The notes below the pieces were generated by a model. That model was not told where the DNA came from. It worked only from the letters and a program-made list of their open reading frames with translations, and searched no databases. Of a stretch of DNA of 64,000 bases, positions 1 to 11,764 are shown in pieces. The translations under genes and the position numbers were made by a program. Source of the DNA: Edolisoma coerulescens (taxonomy: Eukaryota > Chordata > Aves > Passeriformes > Campephagidae); NCBI GenBank assembly GCA_013397115.1, contig VWZW01002564.1, forward strand, positions 311,183 to 375,182, in the 5' to 3' direction. How positions within the stretch are numbered: position 1 is the first letter of the stretch; every line of letters begins with the position of its first letter.

Positions 1-170
1 CACAGCTCCAGTTGGACCATTCATAGAATAGGACCATTCATAGGATCATGGAATGGTTTGGGTTGGAAGGGACCTTAAAGATCATCTCCAACCTCCTCCT
101 ATGGGCAGGGACACCTTCCGCTGGACCAGGTTCCACTCCAAGCCCCATCCAACCTGCCACCTCCTGCAAT
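1..170 (-). mobile_element. CR1 LINE 3'-end fragment
   Basis: From about 46 the + strand reads as the reverse complement of an avian CR1 tail: a 'ggaatggtttgggttggaaggg' type block, 'aaagatcatct', 'gggcagggacacctt', then 'ccccatccaacct'. The element therefore lies on the minus strand and only its last 120 or so bases are present. The first 45 bases hold degraded copies of the 'cattcatagaa' type terminal repeat. Confidence 0.85.
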
Positions 171-3100
171 TCCTGATTTGTTTTGGGCTGTGATCTGTCT
201 CAGGACAGGGACAGTCCTCTCAGCACTGCTCCATGTCCTGCCCTGTTCTTTCTGTCCTCTTTAGGGATGTAAAGCTCACCTGCCTCCCCACTGTTTCCTG
301 CTCCTTCCAACAAACTTGCACTAATTTTTGCTTCAATGTTTTTGTTAAAGCCTTTGGCTGAAATATGTCAAAATACATTTTTCCTGGGGAATCAAAATAA
401 GTTTTCAATATTTGAAACATTCTGGGTTGTGTGGTGGTGTGAGTCAGGGGAAGGGATCTCTGCCTGGCATAGTAACAGCAGCCATTCTTTCCCCATGTTT
501 CTTCTTTTTATAGCTATCTACAAATCTCAGGTTCGTGACTTACTGCAGGTTACTCCCTGCCCAAATTTGATTAGATCTATTGGGTTAATTGCTGCCACAA
601 CCCCTCCTCTGTTTTGCTCTCCCTCCTGAAGGCCCACTGTCATCACTGGGTATCAACTCAGGACAAGATGGTGACACCCAGATCTGGTTTGGAGATAAAA
701 GGGCTGAGAGGAAAAATGAGGAGGGGAGCAGCCAGTTTTAAGGGAGGCAGAGCTAGGAGGGAAGGTGAGAAAAAAAATGGTTGTGAAGCAAAAGAAAGCA
801 GTGCTTGGATACAGAAAAAAGATTAAAACAAACACAGAAAGACATCCAGGGAGTCAGTACATTAAGTGCTTAATGCATTCACTGGAAAATAGCACTTTCT
901 TGTTGCCAGTGCCCAGAACTATGAGCTAAAGAGGTACCTGGAGTTCCAGGCCAGTGCACAGGACTTGGTTTCTCAGGTTAAAGGGATTTTGCTAACAGTG
1001 CATACGCAGGGGTAATTACTGACCCACAGCCAGCAAGCCCTTTGAACAATTCTCCCAGCCCTCTGCTTGACACCTCTTGGAACAAGGCACAGCTGCGAGA
1101 AAAGAGAACCAATTTAAGATGCAATGTCAAAAAATTAATCTGAGAAGGCAGCCCATGTACATTAGAACAGAGCTGTAGCTGGTAATCTCATTGACTTGCA
1201 TGCCTATACTTCACTAATCACCATGGTTATATAAGCAGATCTTTGATAAGATCCTTAATTATAGCAACCCCAGGAAGGGCTGCACAGCTCAGCAGAGAGA
1301 AGGGTGAGGTCTTTGCAGCCATACCTTCCGCGTGGGTCTGGGGGAGGACCTCCTGTGGCTTTGTTTCACCTCTCGGGGCAACATGCACTGGCATGAGGGA
1401 CTCTGCCACCAAGCACATGGGGACAGACCCTCTCTGAGGCCCCCGGGTCACCCTCAGCTGAGCCCTGAGCACTGTCAGTGCTGTGAGGGCGCTGCTCTGA
1501 TGCTGTGGCTGAAGGTGACTTGGACCAGTCTGGTACCAGGACAGTCCATGGGGTCGGATGAGTGGCAGGGAAGAGGAGAGGAAATGCTGAGTCAGAGCCT
1601 TGGAGAAGCAGCAGTGCAGACACTGCAGAGCGTGGCTGAGGGATCTGTGTGTCTTAGGGAAGCTTTTCCTTGGAGAGGCTTTGAGATCCAGCCCCTGATT
1701 AGGAGCGCTGCTGATGTATTATCTGTTGCTGCTAGAGAGAGCTTTACAATTGTAAACCAGGAAAATTAATAAAGTTGCGGGGCTTTTCAGTTCAACACAA
1801 TATTTGATGTGATCAGAACTTTCATCCAGCAAGCTGCTGTGCAGTCTGGGATCAAGACCATCATTATGGCAGCTGCTGTTTGTAAAAAGCCCTCTTTCCT
1901 TGTCCAGAGGAGCTTTACAAGGTGGACAAAAATGCCATCCTCTCCCCTTTACAGAAAAGACATAGAGAGCAGGTGATTTTCTCCACGTCAGGGTGGACAG
2001 GAGATGAGCAGAATCAGGATAAGAATTTAGGAATAGCCTTGTTGGTTCGGATGGAGGGTTCACCAGGCTCCTCGCTCACACACGAGGCAGCAGGACCTCT
2101 TAGCTGGCAGTGAGGGTGGAGGGTCCTGCCAGGGGACAGAAAGGAGAACATTCTGCACTCGGTGGTGAGCACTGGTGTGTTTGTGGCCTCCTCTCCCTCA
2201 TGCCTCAGTGCACAAGTAACATCTGGTGCCCACAGCTGCAGCTTCACTTCTGGCTCCTCCAGAACCACTTCCTGAGGTTTGATTTTTTTGCATGCCATTG
2301 TTTACACCCTCCTTATCTGGGTGAAAATCACTTGTTTTGTCCCTATTCTGCCTCCCCATAGCCCTCCATCCCCCCTTGCTAGGCAGGAATTCCAAGTTTT
2401 GTTCAGGATGTGTGCTAGCCTGGCCCAGAAGAGAAGATGTTGGTAGAGACTGCAGCGATACCAGCCTGGCAGGAGAGCTCTAAAACCATGCAGGTGTTTT
2501 TTCAAGGTGAGCCCCATCCCTTGCCCTCTCTCTGTGCTGATCCCTGTGCTTTCCCCAAATGTGGGCAATTGGGCAGCATAACTGTGCTGTGGCCGTGGGG
2601 GGATGGCATCCCTGTTCACCTGGAAAAGAAGAAGAAAAACCTCTTTTTTAGCTACTTTCAGTGTGTGCCCCTGTGAGTTTAATCCTGGCTCTCCTGTCTC
2701 AGACCTCCTCTCCCAGCCTTCTGAAGTGTTGCCCCAGGGCTGTCCCTGATCCACCCCCACACTCCAAGGGCCAAAAGGATTCACTGGAGAATAATCAAAG
2801 TCCATCTGATAAGCAAACCCAGCCGCTCCGTTGAGGGAAATTCCTCTCCGGGCTGTCCTGGGCAGTTTGGATGGAGCATTTTGTGGGAGCAGCTGATGTC
2901 TTTTGACCTTTCTGAGTACTCTTGGAAAAATTCTCCAGGTATTGCTTGCTTGCTGCCCTCCGGTACTTATTGGCAGTCAGAGGACCAAGAGGACACGAAG
3001 GCAGTGAAAGGAGAGAGTTTGGTGGGAATCTCTCATTACATCTCTGCTCCAATGACTTGTCCAGTGCCCCTGAGCCCATGCAAACTCTTTGCATAGGAAA

Positions 3101-3800
3101 GCAGCCTGCAGATCTGCTATGCCCATCCCATAATTCTGTTTGTTTTCAGCCTGTCTTCATTTGGTTGTGGTTTCCTGGTACAGCAGGACCTTGGCTCACG
3201 CGAGCTCAGCCCAGGTGCAAGGGGCAGGTTTCCCTCCACCCCTCCCAGAGCTTATTTTGTTCCATCTCCCACTCTTCCCTGGCTGCATCGTGAGCGCCTT
3301 GAACTGGCTCAAATGGCCAAGCTAATAAACTGGATCATCTTATCTTGCAATCAGAACAGGGAAATGAAGCCACAGTGCACAGATGGGAGCACACAGCAGG
3401 AGCAGGGAAGGAAATTAGGAAGGATGGGGTAGAAGGAGAAAGATAGAAGGCTTCTCCCCTTCTGTAGCAGCCAAGTTGTTCAGCTCAAGCTCATCACGGG
3501 ACTGTACCCTCACAGTGGAGTTTTTTTATCAGCAAATATTAGATCTAAAAATAGCAGGTGTTTCTGCCAAAGAACCAGAGCAGGGATTTCAGAGAAAGTT
3601 GTTGTGGGAGGAGGGGAAACCTCCTGCACATTCCCTTTGCAGTCTGCAGTCGAACTCTGCTCGTGGCTCCACATTCACAGAAAAAGGGATCGTGCCTGGT
3701 TTATCCTGAAATACATTTACAGATTTTTTTTTTTGTTTAGGGAAAGAGCTCAGTCAGAACAGCCTGCAGAAAGGCAAGGCACAACACACCCACAACAGGC
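171..3800. other. Intergenic stretch, no supported gene
   Basis: No splice-bounded or domain-bearing frame is visible on either strand; the longest open frame (167 codons, minus strand, 2302-2805) has no recognisable motif. The stretch is ordinary unique-looking avian DNA with short T and A runs. The one motif worth noting is a near-consensus Maf recognition element at 1585-1597, listed separately. Confidence 0.6.
1585..1597 (+). promoter_or_regulatory. Near-consensus Maf recognition element (T-MARE)
   Basis: TGCTGAGTCAGAG matches 11 of the 13 bases of the palindromic T-MARE TGCTGAGTCAGCA. Large Maf proteins bind such sites and drive crystallin genes in bird lens. It sits about 20 kb upstream of the CRYAA promoter. 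The match is seen directly; any role in CRYAA control is inference, since motifs of this length also arise by chance. Confidence 0.3.
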
Positions 3801-3803
3801 TCC

Positions 3804-4550
3804 TTGCTGCTTCCCCGGGTCAGACAATCTTTTGAGAATGTTCAGTTTCCCTTGGATGTTAAAGAGACCATCATCCTGGTATTTAATTTGGTAAGCTTCT
3901 TCTATACGGTTTGCATCTTGTCTAGAATGAGAACTCAGATTTCTAGGGTGACTGATGAGACACCTGACCCAGGCATGGAAAATCCTGAGTGGTGTGGAGA
4001 GTGGGAGGATATGGGCCAAACCCTGAAGGAATTCTCTGACCCAATAGCTTGGAATTTCCCCCCTGAACAAATTCAGAACCCAGCTGAGGTGGGGAAATAT
4101 CTGAAAGAGAAATGCAATGACAATTCTAAAGAGAAGAAGCTCATTGCAATATGCTGGGCCTTGGCGTATGTGTATCGCACAGTGCTAGGTACTGTGGGGC
4201 AGCAGATAAAGGCAGAGAGGCAGGAAGATAAATCAGCAGCTATCTCAAGCTGCAGCCAAACCAGACAGGGAGCCTAAGCCAAAGACAGTTGCTCCTGTCA
4301 CGAGAAAGAAACACACAACCAAAACCGATCGCCCAGTGAAAGATGATGATGATGATGCAGGTGAAGGATCCTCAAGGGCAGCAACTGATTCAGGCGCAGA
4401 AACCATCACTGAGCTCAGAGCTGATTCCCCAAACCCACCGGGAGCTGTCCTGGGCCAGGCAAGGGTAGGAAGTGCAGGTGAAGAGGCTGTGGCTCAGGTA
4501 CTCAGGTACTCCATGGGGGCTCTAAAGCTTTTCTACATCGCTCTGCCCAG
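3804..4550 (+). pseudogene. Degraded ERV gag-like remnant
   Basis: Two overlapping open stretches (3804-4277, and a second frame open to about 4550) look like one retroviral gag-type polypeptide interrupted by a frameshift near 4.23 kb. The first part has a helical, charged, matrix-like composition. The second begins with a lysine/arginine-rich segment followed by a run of five aspartates and a Ser/Thr/Glu-rich linker. The block ends about 250 bp before a complete LTR at 4801-5187 in the same orientation, which is the main reason to read it as viral. No protease, polymerase or envelope region is present, and no 5' LTR or primer-binding site is visible upstream, so the copy is truncated and defective. 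The gag assignment is inference from context and composition, and the family is undetermined. Confidence 0.5.
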
Positions 4551-4800
4551 GGGTTTCGTAAAGAAGCAGCCTGAGGGGTGTGCTGGACCCCTCCTGACGG
4601 CAGAGGTGCTGCTTTCCATGACCCCACACGACATAACCGCGGTGCCCCGGAGGCTCTGGGGATGCCCGGGTGGAAGCTGCGGGTTCAGACGGATGCAGAG
4701 CTTTCCATTGGCTTTGCTGGGGCTCCCTCCGGTGGCTCTCGGCTGGAAGGGCTCTGCCGCTGCAGCGCTGCCAAGCCTTGCCAGGAACTGAGCTGGGCAT

Positions 4801-5187
4801 TGTCCAGGGCAGCGCTTCCCACTGTGGGCGCTGAAACCTGGGTCGCAGAAAGATTTTCCAGCTTTCTGCCTCTGTCTGTGAGAAAGTCTTTGCTTTCTCG
4901 CAGACACTGGCTGAAAACAGTTAGAAGTTTCTGTAAACGAATCCCTTTATCTTGCAGGTGCAAGATTGTTGTGCGGTATTGTTGTGATACTGACCAGAGA
5001 AATATTTTGAAATGAGTGTTGTAAGATCTAACCAACCATTCTAGGAGGTGGATGGTCAGGGACCAATGGCCTTGTGCCATTCAAGCGAACTAAGATATAT
5101 AAACCAGTTTGTAAATTAATAAATGATTCCTTTTCTTCCTGAATCCATCTTGTGTCGTTGCTCGTCATCCCCGGTACAACAGCGACA
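4801..5187 (+). mobile_element. ERV long terminal repeat (3' LTR of the truncated provirus)
   Basis: The segment starts TGTC and ends GACA, a 4-bp terminal inverted repeat framing 387 bp. Inside, in proper order, are CCAAT (5063-5067), a TATA box TATATAAA (5096-5103) and a polyadenylation signal AATAAA (5118-5123). It is clearly homologous to the LTR at 8856-9214: shared blocks include 'gtaaac', 'tgcaggt', 'aaatgagtg', 'gtggatgg' and the end 'caacagcgaca'. The gag-like stretch directly upstream makes it the 3' LTR of a deleted provirus rather than a solo LTR. Confidence 0.8.
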
Positions 5188-8084
5188 TCCCACCAGGACC
5201 CTGCTGGCAGCGTGAGGCGCTCGGGGTGGGCTTCAAAGGGACAGCAGAGTCCAGAGCAGGGTTGTGAGTGACCCCTGCACTCCAAAAGCAGGAGATTTAC
5301 TTCCACGAGGTGGTTTCTGCAGCGTGGACTCTCCACAGAGCAGCTGCTGGTGCCCTGTTCCCACCAGGAACCCTCTGAGCAGCAGGGACCCCCAGAATGC
5401 ACATCCCACGAGGAATTTCATGCCTCCATCTCTCTTGTGAAAGAAGGTGCCAAGGGTTGTGCTGCCTGCATTCACCTCAGTACAGAGATGCTGGGTGATG
5501 TCAGGGTGGCCTGCTGTGTCATCTTGGAGCTCTGGGGATCCTGGGGGAACAGAAGATGCTTGTGGGATCCACCTGGGGGAGGAGGGAAGGATAACTTGGG
5601 AAAAGCTGCTGGCATGGCAGCACTTAGGGAAGCGTTACCAGACCAGCCTGAGTTGTGAGTTGACATCTCGTGGTGCAGAGGGAGAAGCAGGATGGTTACA
5701 GGGAGGCCCTGGTGTTGTTTTCTGGGTTTATTTTGCAATATTGAGAGGGGATGGGAGTGTGACCCCTCAGGAACTCACAGGATGAAAACAGGAGCCCCTT
5801 GCTTTGTGTGGAGTGCCTGGCCAAGAGTGGCTGTGGTGTGTGAGCTCTGCTCTCCTGGCTCCCAGCAGCATCTTGTGACAGCAGGCAGCCCCTCTGGAAG
5901 GCAGTGAGCTCCATGGAGACTGCTTGGAACCCCTCCTGCTTCCCCAGGGAGCCAGAGCTGGGCAAGGACACTGCAGTTTGGCCATGGGCTTTTGTTTAGC
6001 TCCCAGGGCTTCCCTCTGCTCTGCACAGCTGCACTCCCCAGTGTCCGTGCTGTGGTGTGCTCATCCTGCCTTCACACAAATCATTCCCAGCATGAGCAAG
6101 AGGTGGGCGCCAGTCCTGGTCAGATCTCCCTGTCTGATGTGAACACAGAGATGCATAACAGGCATGGCAAACAAACCTGCACGTGGGGCTGTGTTTGTGG
6201 CCTTTGTCTGAGAGCTTTCACTACCACAGGTAACGAGGCAGAGGAGGAGTTACACCTGCAACAGCAATGGCAGTGGGAACCTGCCAGCAAACAGGTTCAG
6301 AGGGGCAGCCTGAGGTGAAGCCTGAGCCCAAGCTCTCATTTCTCCACTGCCATCATCACCCTTCAGAGCCAGGTAAGATGCTGATGGCCTGAGCTGAAGC
6401 CAGGCTCTGCTGCCTGCACCACATAGGTGCCTTGGAAAATTTTACCCGAAGTCAAGCTGCTTATTTTCGAAGCAAGAAGCTCTAATCCTGTGAAAATATT
6501 ATTTTCCAGTTATGACTTGGAGGATGGCTGATGCAGATCTAATCGATCTGTTTAGTCAGCCCTGTGAAAGCACAGGCATCAAAGCTGCTGGCTCTGACGC
6601 AGCTCAGGAGCTGTGTTGCCTCGTGTGAATTCTTCCCCTTGTTGTTTTAGCTCTTAATTTCAGGGCAGTCACTGCAACAACAGACTTTGCTGCCACCTGA
6701 CTGAGGAAGCAGTGAGGCTGAGGAAAAAAAAAAGGTCAGTGTTGTTGCTAAGCTAGATGGTCTTAAAGAATGTCCCTGGAGCTTAGCAAGAAGTAAATGT
6801 TCACAACACCCATCAGAACTGTGTTTTTGCAGAGCAGGACCCAAGATCGGTCGTATTTACAGTGCTGGTTTTAGCACTGGAAAGCAGCTCTAGCTGAAAT
6901 AACACCAGCTCGGGAAGTAACACTTGGGGTGTAAATCTGTTACAGGAAACCCACGCAACACTGGATGGCTGTTGAAATGTCCTTCGGGTGTAGCACAACC
7001 CGGGTCCTGGAAAGGATCTGCTGGACTCCTCTGGTTTAGCAAAAGACAAAGGGAGTTTCCCAGGAGCCCAGTTGTGGAGTTAGATTTCAGAGCAGAGCAG
7101 TACTGAATGCTGGAGTAAAACTAGACAGCAGTTTTCCCACACGATTGAAATCTGTTTCAAGCAACCACGGCAAGAGCACGAGTTCCTGTGAACTTTGTTG
7201 GTACGAGAGAGCTGGAAGGTGACAGTGTCACGGAGAGGGACCCTGAACTGTGCTAGGGCAAGGCAGCTGAAGGCACAGCTGGCATCAGGCTGCTCAGCCA
7301 TTTAGCCCAAATTAAACAGTCTCCCTGTGGATTCATTGCTGCTGCTGAAAGGATTTTTACCACTGCACCTGGAACAGCCCCTGGCACTCGCTGGGCTCAG
7401 ATGTGCACTGCTGATTTCGGTCCTCTGGCCAGTTTTGCCTCTTGTTGCACTGGATGGCCAAAAGCCTCCCCATGGACGCCGTGGAGGAGCCCGGGCAGCT
7501 GCTGGCTCTGGGCTGGCAGCTGCCAAGGGACCTGGGGGTCCCTCACCTCGGCTGCCCACGCCTCACTCCCCCCCAGCTCCCAGACTGCAGACATCTCCAG
7601 CCTGATCCCGGAGAAATTCCAAAGGGAGGCCAGGAGCACGCAGCAGAGGTCAGGAGACTTTAGAACCATGGTGCTGCAATCTCAGTGAGCTGGTCTCAGA
7701 GGTCCCAGTGATTTTTCCAGGTCTCATCTGCCCCAAAAAGGGCCTGAATTTTATTTCTTTACTCTTCTTAACAAAACAAGTGCTGCTAATACTTGGAGAG
7801 GCACTTAGACTGGAGGGACCCTGCAGCAAGGGGCTCCAAGGCCTGACTCCTTGGCTCTGCTTGGGATCCCTCCATGGGCTTGAAACACCTCTAGGGAAGA
7901 GGTTGTTAACCAGAGGCTGAAAGTGGCTGGCTGTACCCTCACCTGACACGGAACATTTGACATTATTAAAAAAATGGATCAATTGTTGGCCCAGGAAATG
8001 CATGCATTTACTATGGTTTTTGAAAGCACAATGTGAAAGAAGTATTTTTGAAGGAAGTGGCATCTTGAAGGGAATCTTGGCTGG
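5188..8084. other. Intergenic stretch, no supported gene
   Basis: Only short open frames occur, with no recognisable domains or exon borders. The DNA is unique-looking and of mixed composition, with an A run near 6723-6733. I see no repeat family that I can name here. Confidence 0.5.
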
Positions 8085-8855
8085 ACGCAGCCAGGGAGCT
8101 GTGGGCACGGGCTCCATGTCCAGCTGCAGGCCGGGGACGAGGGGTGTCCCTCAGGGCTCTGCCTTGGCCCCGGGGCTCTTGAATGGCTTTCCCAAGGACA
8201 CAGAGAGTGGATCCAGCTCACCCTCAGCACGTTTGCAGGGGACGGGAAGCTGAGCGGGGCAAGTGACACTGTGGAAGGAGGGGGCCGTGCACAGGGACCT
8301 GNCACTGGAAGAAGAATTTACTGAGAGCAGCCTTGCAAAGAAGGACTTGGGGATGCTGCTGGATATGAGCTGGCCATGGGCACTGGCAGCCCAGAAACCC
8401 CCCATGTCCTGGGCTGCAAAAAAAGAGGGGTGTCCAGCAGGCCAAGGGAGGTGATTCTCCCACTCTACTCTGCCCTCATGAGACCCCCCTGCAGTGCTGG
8501 ATCCAGAGTTGGGGTCCTCGGCACAAGAAAGTTGTGGACCTGTTGGAGCAGGTCCAGAGGAGGCCACAAAGATGGTGCAGGGACAGGAGCACCTCTGCTG
8601 TGGAGACAGGCAGAGAGAGCTGGGGTTGTTCAGCCTGGAGAAGGTTCTGGGGAGACCTTATTGTGGCCTTTCAGTATTTAAAGTGAGTTCATAAAAAAAG
8701 GAGAGCAACTTTGTGTATGAGCAGATAGTGATAGGGCAAGGAGGATTGTTTTTAAACTAAAAGAGGAGAGATTTAGGTTACATATCAGGAAGAAATTCTT
8801 TATGTGAGTGTGCTGAGGCACTGGAACAGGTTGCCCAGAGAAGCTGTGGCTGCCC
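8085..8855 (+). mobile_element. CR1 LINE, 5' part of a copy split by an LTR
   Basis: This matches the 3' portion of avian CR1 in sense orientation: the end of the reverse-transcriptase reading frame (a 'ggtgtccctcaggg' block, then 'accctcagcacgtttgcaggggac'), then 'tggagcaggtccagaggaggcc' and 'ggggttgttcagcctggagaa', then the 3'UTR blocks 'aagaaattctt' and 'aggcactggaacaggttgcc'. It is riddled with substitutions and indels, so it encodes nothing functional. An ambiguous base lies at 8302. The copy breaks off at 8855 and resumes at 9215 after an inserted LTR. Confidence 0.9.
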
Positions 8856-9214
8856 TGTCATGGATACTGAAAAGGCTTCAGCAGGGGATTTCTTTAGCCC
8901 TCTGCAGCATTTTGTCAGAGTTCTGTCTTTCGCATGCAAACCGTCTCAAACTATGTTACGGTTTTGTAAACTTCTTGCACCTGCAGGTTGTTTTGCAGAT
9001 ATTGTTATGGTTCTAACTAGAAAATATTTAAAAATGAGTGTCTTAGGATTTGACCAATCCCCCTAAGGGGTGGATGGCCAAAGGGCCAATTTAACACACT
9101 TTTGCAAACTAACATATAAAAGCCTTTGGAAAATTATTAAACCTTCTTCCTTTCATCCCTGAGACTTGGACTTCACGTGTTTCTTTGCTCACCGTTCCCG
9201 GATCAACAGCGACA
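8856..9214 (+). mobile_element. Solo LTR inserted into CR1
   Basis: The element starts TGTC and ends GACA (359 bp), interrupting the CR1 consensus exactly between the blocks 'gaagctgtggctgccc' and 'gtccctgaaagtgtccaagg'. It has CCAAT (9086-9090), TATAAA (9115-9120) and an ATTAAA polyadenylation signal (9136-9141) in correct order. It is related to the LTR at 4801-5187. C-rich bases flank both ends, so a target duplication is possible, but its length cannot be fixed. No internal retroviral sequence is present, which is what recombination between two LTRs leaves behind. Confidence 0.85.
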
Positions 9215-9360
9215 CCCCGTCCCTGAAAGTGTCCAAGGCCAGGCTGGATGGTGCTTTGAGCAACCTGGGATAGTGGAAGGTGTCCCTGCCCATGGCAGGG
9301 AGTTGGAACTAAATGATCTTTAAGGTCTCTTCCAACCCAAACCATTCTGTGATTCTGTGA
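9215..9360 (+). mobile_element. CR1 LINE, 3' end of the split copy
   Basis: This continues the element broken at 8855: 'gtgtccaaggccaggctgga', 'tgtccctgcccatggcaggg', 'gatctttaaggtctcttcc', and the terminal repeat 'attctgtgattctgtg' at about 9343-9358. The tail confirms plus-strand orientation and an intact 3' end. Confidence 0.92.
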
Positions 9361-11764
9361 ATGGGGGAATCACCTCCACAAGATGAAGAGGCATTGCTGG
9401 TCTACCTCTGTAGCAGTCATTAAACCCAACCACTCCCATCCCTGCAGTGGCAGAGCAGCAGCAGATGCCCATCGCAGCCCTTTTCCACACAGGCTCTCTG
9501 TGCCCTTTGTCTGTCTCAACAAATGGCAGCTACAGTGAGCACCCTAAGGCGAGATCCATGGCACTTTAATCAGTGTGCCAATGCCTACAAAAGAGCCTGC
9601 TTGTTTTTTTCCCCACGTATAAACTGCTTTCCTAAGCAGTTGTCTTCGCTGGAATGTCATGGGAATTTTGCTGTGTTTCTAGACCAGAAGTGGTCCTAAA
9701 ATCACAGCTGCAAAATATGTCCTGATAGCAGTGCTTGGGTATTGAGCAGGTATATCGATGCAGGCTCACTTACAGCTGCTGTCTAATTACTCGTTCTGCT
9801 AAGTAGCTGGATTAACAAGGTCAAATCCTACAGCTGTCATTCCTCTCTCTGTTTTGATGTGGCAGATAGTGTGTGTCTGCTCCTGAGCACTCCTACATCC
9901 AGCTAAAGGTTGGGAAGGAAAAATATGCTGCTCAGTTCATTTTTCCTGGTGATTCCACATCCCTAGTCTATCCCAGAGCCCAGCAGAGCACACAGTGCCA
10001 TCTGCAGCACAGATCCAGCTGCTGGGTGTGTGACATTTTTGGGCTAGTGGAGCACTTGGTGCAAAGGTCAGACCATGCCACATGAGCGGGGACAGGAGGC
10101 TCCCTGGCCGTGGATGCAGCAGGCTGGGGAGGGCTCAGGCTACACATTTCAGCTCTGGATTCTGTGCAATGTAGGGCATTTAGGCTGAGGGTCACATAAC
10201 GAGGCTTTCCTCTGGAGCTGAACTTCCCACCGCAGTGGGAAGTGTTTAGGGAATGAGCTCAGGTTGAGAAGTCCTGCAGGGACACATTAAAACCAGTGCT
10301 GAGCTCCAAAGGGTACTGCTGTCTGGGAGATAAGCTGGAGAGGTGCGAAACGAGGCAGCAGCACCTGTGAAACCTCAGCTCTTTCATTTGCACCTTCTTT
10401 TGTTCTGTCGATAACACCATTTCCCACCTCTTGCCTCTTTGTGCCAGGTTTTAGAAGAATACGGCCCATTTCCTGGGGGCTGCTTGGGAAAATGTAATTG
10501 TCTGTGGACCGAAATGAGCTGGAAGATGAACACTTCGAAAATCAGATGCTGGTTTAGGGGTGAAAATGAGGCACCTATGGTTTGTCCCTTATGTAGGGAA
10601 TAACAGCTAACAGAGCAAGTTGCCGGGATGGATGAGATTCCTGACTAATTCAGGTCATCTTGTCGGCAGTTTGGGTGTTGGTGCTTTCCAGAAGTTTGGA
10701 AAAGCCTTTTACACGTGCCTGGGAATGGTAACAACGACCCCCCCACCGCTGGACCCCTTCCAGAGCCGTGCAGATTTTCAGACCCCGGAGCATGTTTTGC
10801 CTGAGTGCTTTGTAAAGGAAAAGCCAACTCTGCAGTGTGGCAACCTCTGGGAATAGATGTTAAATGGATGTAGAGCATATTGTGATCTCAACTGAAGGCT
10901 GCACATCAGTCTGATACGCTGTGAACACACTGGAAAAATTGCCTGCGCTACAGTTTATGGGGATAAAAAGCCCTTGCCAAGCGCTGTAAGCCATGGAGCA
11001 GCCATGTCCAAACCCTTGGAATAACATTCACTGGAGAAGGGCAACGTCCCTTCTGCTTGGTGTGAAGACATTTATCACACGTCCTTACAAGGGCTGCACT
11101 TCTACTCACACGGCCTGGAATTCTCAGGCTCTGGGAATCCCAGAGGGACAGATGCAGTTTTTGGGAAGGCTGTCCTCAATTTCTTAAACATATATGCCAA
11201 TCTTTCTTGATGTTTTATTGATCACAGCAGGTATTCTCTTGACTGATCGTTTATTTCATCAACCAAAGTGGATCCTTAAAGATCAAAATGACCCAACCCC
11301 TTGGATCAGAGGAGGGGTTGCAAATAAAGAGTCACAGCTGCAGCAGTGCACAGTGGCTGAAGGACTGGCTCGTTCACAGTTGCAGCCTCTTGAAACTCTT
11401 GTCTTCAGGAAGAAAAGAAATCCCCAAATTCTAGGAGAAGGTGGTGCAAGAGAGGAGGAACAGAGTGCTGGGTTTAGTGGTGTGGGTTGGAAGAGCAGGA
11501 GGAAGGGTGCTGTGTGCCAGAGTGAGTTGTGAGACCCTTGGGACACTTTTCCCCCAGGGAAACATCCCTTTGCCCTCTGTGGATGCTTTTTTTATCCACC
11601 TTTTGAGTAGGCCTAGTGCTACAGCCAATGTGGTCATGCCTGGATCTCCTTTTTCCCATTTCCAGGGTAATCAGCACCAATGTGTGAATGTCTCCTTGCA
11701 GGTAAGGAATGTCTCCTTCCACCTGGGAAATAGTGCCCACCCTCGAGAGGAGCAGAGCTGATGG
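9361..11764. other. Intergenic stretch, no supported gene
   Basis: I see no gene, splice-bounded exon or nameable repeat. Open frames are all under 115 codons and featureless. Confidence 0.5.

Noticed and set aside
8085..8700. Frames with peptide similarity to reverse transcriptase end
   Set aside because: These are decayed CR1 sequence with frameshifts and stops, so not a gene.
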